DNA from: Desulfuromonadaceae bacterium
GTDB lineage: Bacteria > Desulfobacterota > Desulfuromonadia > Desulfuromonadales > Geopsychrobacteraceae
DNA: 6,205 nucleotides
Assembly: GCA_013138655.1 (NCBI GenBank)
Contig: WTCI01000118.1
Span: 1 to 6,205 of the forward strand
Direction of reading: 5' to 3'
Shown: positions 4,936 to 6,205 of the stretch, in pieces
Numbering within the stretch: the stretch's first letter is position 1
Layout of the letters: every line of letters starts with the position of its first letter
Translations under genes and position numbers: made by a program
The notes under the pieces: model-generated
The model's database searches: none
What the model saw: the letters and a program-made list of their open reading frames with translations, nothing else
Told to the model about the DNA's origin: nothing

Positions 4936-5802
4936 GTGGCGGAAATAATTGACGGTAAAGCAATGGCGGCGGATTTGCGACAGGAAATTGCAACCGATAC
5001 GGCAGCATTGATCGCGCAAGGGGTCACTCCCGGCCTGGCTGTGGTCCTGGTTGGTGAGGATCCGGCCAGCAGGGTTTATGTATCGATGAAGGAAAAGGCC
5101 TGTGCTGCGACAGGAATTTTTTCCGATGAGTACAAGTTGCCGGTCGAGACCAGTGAAGCTGAATTGCTCGAACTGATTGTCAAACTGAATAATGATGAGC
5201 GGATCGACGGCATTCTGGTTCAGTTGCCGCTGCCGGAGCATATCGATGAGGCGAAGGTCCTTGAGGCCATCTCTCCCGCCAAGGATGTTGATGGTTTTCA
5301 TCCCTACAATGTCGGTCGACTGGTCACCGGAAACCCGCTCTTCCAGCCCTGTACCCCTTATGGCGTGATGAAGATGCTGGAACGTACCGGCGTCGACCTG
5401 GAGGGGAAAGAGGTTGTTGTCGTCGGCCGTTCAAATATCGTCGGCAAGCCGGTCGCCTTGATGTGTCTGGCTGAACATGCCACGGTGACGATCTGTCATT
5501 CCCGTACTCGGGATCTGCCGGCGAAAGTGGCTGCAGCCGATGTGGTGATTGCCGCCGTCGGGGTGCCGGAAATGATCAAAGGTGACTGGATCAAGGAAGG
5601 TGCCGTGGTGATTGATGTCGGTGTCAACCGGGTCGGCGAGAAGAAACTGGTCGGTGATGTCGATTTTGCCGCAGCTTCGGAGCATGCCTCTGCTATCACC
5701 CCGGTGCCGGGTGGGGTTGGTCCCATGACCATTACCATGCTGCTCTATAATACTGTTGTCAGTGCTAAACGCCGGGCGGCACAAAAATCCAGGTCGGTCT
5801 GA
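4936..5802 (+). CDS. folD: Bifunctional methylene-THF dehydrogenase / methenyl-THF cyclohydrolase
   Basis: FolD interconverts 5,10-methylene-THF, 5,10-methenyl-THF and 10-formyl-THF, normally with NADP(H), in the cytosol. The 288-residue length is standard. Numbered from the GTG-encoded Met: Y48-x3-K52 is the catalytic Tyr/Lys pair (K54 in E. coli), Q96 lies in ILVQLPLP, and D119 in [23 protein letters not shown] (164-172) is the nucleotide-binding loop, and PGGVGPMT (258-265) is the C-terminal signature. All key residues are present. The start is a GTG with a strong ribosome site. A promoter at 4781-4809 and a hairpin leader precede it. The stop TGA is immediately followed by the ATG of the MetV-like gene, so the two are coupled. 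In this setting it probably serves the methyl branch of one-carbon metabolism in either direction, as well as purine and formyl-Met supply. Confidence 0.97.
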   Translation: MAEIIDGKAMAADLRQEIATDTAALIAQGVTPGLAVVLVGEDPASRVYVSMKEKACAATGIFSDEYKLPVETSEAELLELIVKLNNDERIDGILVQLPLPEHIDEAKVLEAISPAKDVDGFHPYNVGRLVTGNPLFQPCTPYGVMKMLERTGVDLEGKEVVVVGRSNIVGKPVALMCLAEHATVTICHSRTRDLPAKVAAADVVIAAVGVPEMIKGDWIKEGAVVIDVGVNRVGEKKLVGDVDFAAASEHASAITPVPGGVGPMTITMLLYNTVVSAKRRAAQKSRSV

Positions 5803-6205
5803 ATGATTATCGGAGGGTCCAAAGGGCGTGAGGAACTTGACGCGCTGCTGGAAGACTGTCAATCCCTGTTTCTGATCGGTTGCGGTACCTGTGCCACGGT
5901 TTGTAAAGTGGGCGGCGAAGATGAGGTGTTTGCCGCCCAGGAATGGCTCGAGGGGCTCGGCCGTGAAGTCACCGGGAGTGTGATTCTTGACGAGACCTGT
6001 CATATCATGCGGGCGGCACGCGAACTGCGCCGTTTGCGGGCACAGGTGGCAGAGGCTGATGCGCTGCTGGTGATGAGTTGCGGCGCCGGGGTGCAATCGA
6101 TCTCCGATTGCACGGAAAAGCGCGTGTTGGCTGCGGTAAATTCTCTGTTTCTCGGTAACACTCGGCGTTTCGGTCAGTATGAAGAAAAATGTTCCCTCTG
6201 TGGTG
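5803..6205 (+). CDS. MetV-like methylene-THF reductase C-terminal family protein (3' truncated by window)
   Basis: The frame stays open from ATG 5803 to the window end (134 codons). It opens MIIGGSK, has GCGTCATVCKVGG with C27-x2-C30-x3-C34, then C66, a MSCGAGVQ segment with C93, and C130-x2-C133 at the edge. This Cys-rich pattern is that of the MTHFR C-terminal domain family, which includes MetV. In acetogens MetV partners with the flavoprotein MetF to reduce methylene-THF to methyl-THF and carries metal or iron-sulfur centres through such cysteines. The start follows the folD stop with no gap, and the nearest purine-rich site is poor, so translation is probably coupled. A metF gene is expected downstream but is outside the window. 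The gene is cut at its 3' end, so neither length nor later domains can be judged. Confidence 0.87.
   Translation, partial: MIIGGSKGREELDALLEDCQSLFLIGCGTCATVCKVGGEDEVFAAQEWLEGLGREVTGSVILDETCHIMRAARELRRLRAQVAEADALLVMSCGAGVQSISDCTEKRVLAAVNSLFLGNTRRFGQYEEKCSLCG

Noticed and set aside
5431..6096. Long minus-strand frame of 221 codons opposite folD and the MetV-like gene.
   Set aside because: It is antisense to two clearly recognised genes, with a His/Thr/Pro-rich composition typical of shadow frames in codon-biased DNA.

Overview
The window looks like a chromosomal segment from a Gram-negative anaerobe of the Desulfuromonadales/Geobacter-Pelobacter type (former Deltaproteobacteria). This is inferred from gene content, not from a marker gene. 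The clues are DUF3467, a DivIVA homologue beside YggT and YggU/DUF167, an FmdB zinc ribbon, and folD followed by a MetV-type methylene-THF reductase partner. Base composition is moderate and even, and I see no phage, insertion-sequence transposase, CRISPR, tRNA or rRNA gene.

Layout. (1) 24-735, plus strand: an unrecognised small helical protein, then a DUF3467 protein whose best start is a GTG at 430. (2) 780-2809, minus strand: a class I DAHP synthase (aroF-like) followed after 44 bases by a REC-GGDEF diguanylate cyclase, probably cotranscribed. (3) 2810-3184: a divergent intergenic region holding a 106-bp inverted-repeat element (2861-2966) and a near-consensus sigma-70 promoter (3103-3131). 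(4) 3185-4324, plus strand: yggT/ylmG, divIVA and yggU (DUF167), tightly packed. (5) 4330-4720: a single-gene unit, promoter, fmdB-type zinc ribbon and a strong bidirectional terminator. (6) 4781-6205, plus strand: a promoter, a leader of about 120 bases containing a hairpin, folD, and directly abutting it a metV-like gene cut off by the window end.

How the genes work together. AroF feeds the shikimate pathway; its pairing with a c-di-GMP synthase has no obvious metabolic logic. YggT, DivIVA and YggU reproduce the ylmG-divIVA neighbourhood known from Gram-positive division loci, merged with the yggT-yggU pairing of Proteobacteria, which suggests an envelope or polarity role. FolD and the MetV-like protein handle consecutive folate steps (methenyl/methylene-THF, then methyl-THF), as in the methyl branch of the Wood-Ljungdahl pathway or in methionine synthesis.

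Most of the window is ordinary chromosomal housekeeping. The points most worth a second look are the nested-hairpin repeat element upstream of aroF, the folD leader hairpin, the DivIVA membrane-tip variant in its conserved neighbourhood, and the uncharacterised small gene next to DUF3467. I find no convincing evidence of a wholly new multi-gene system.
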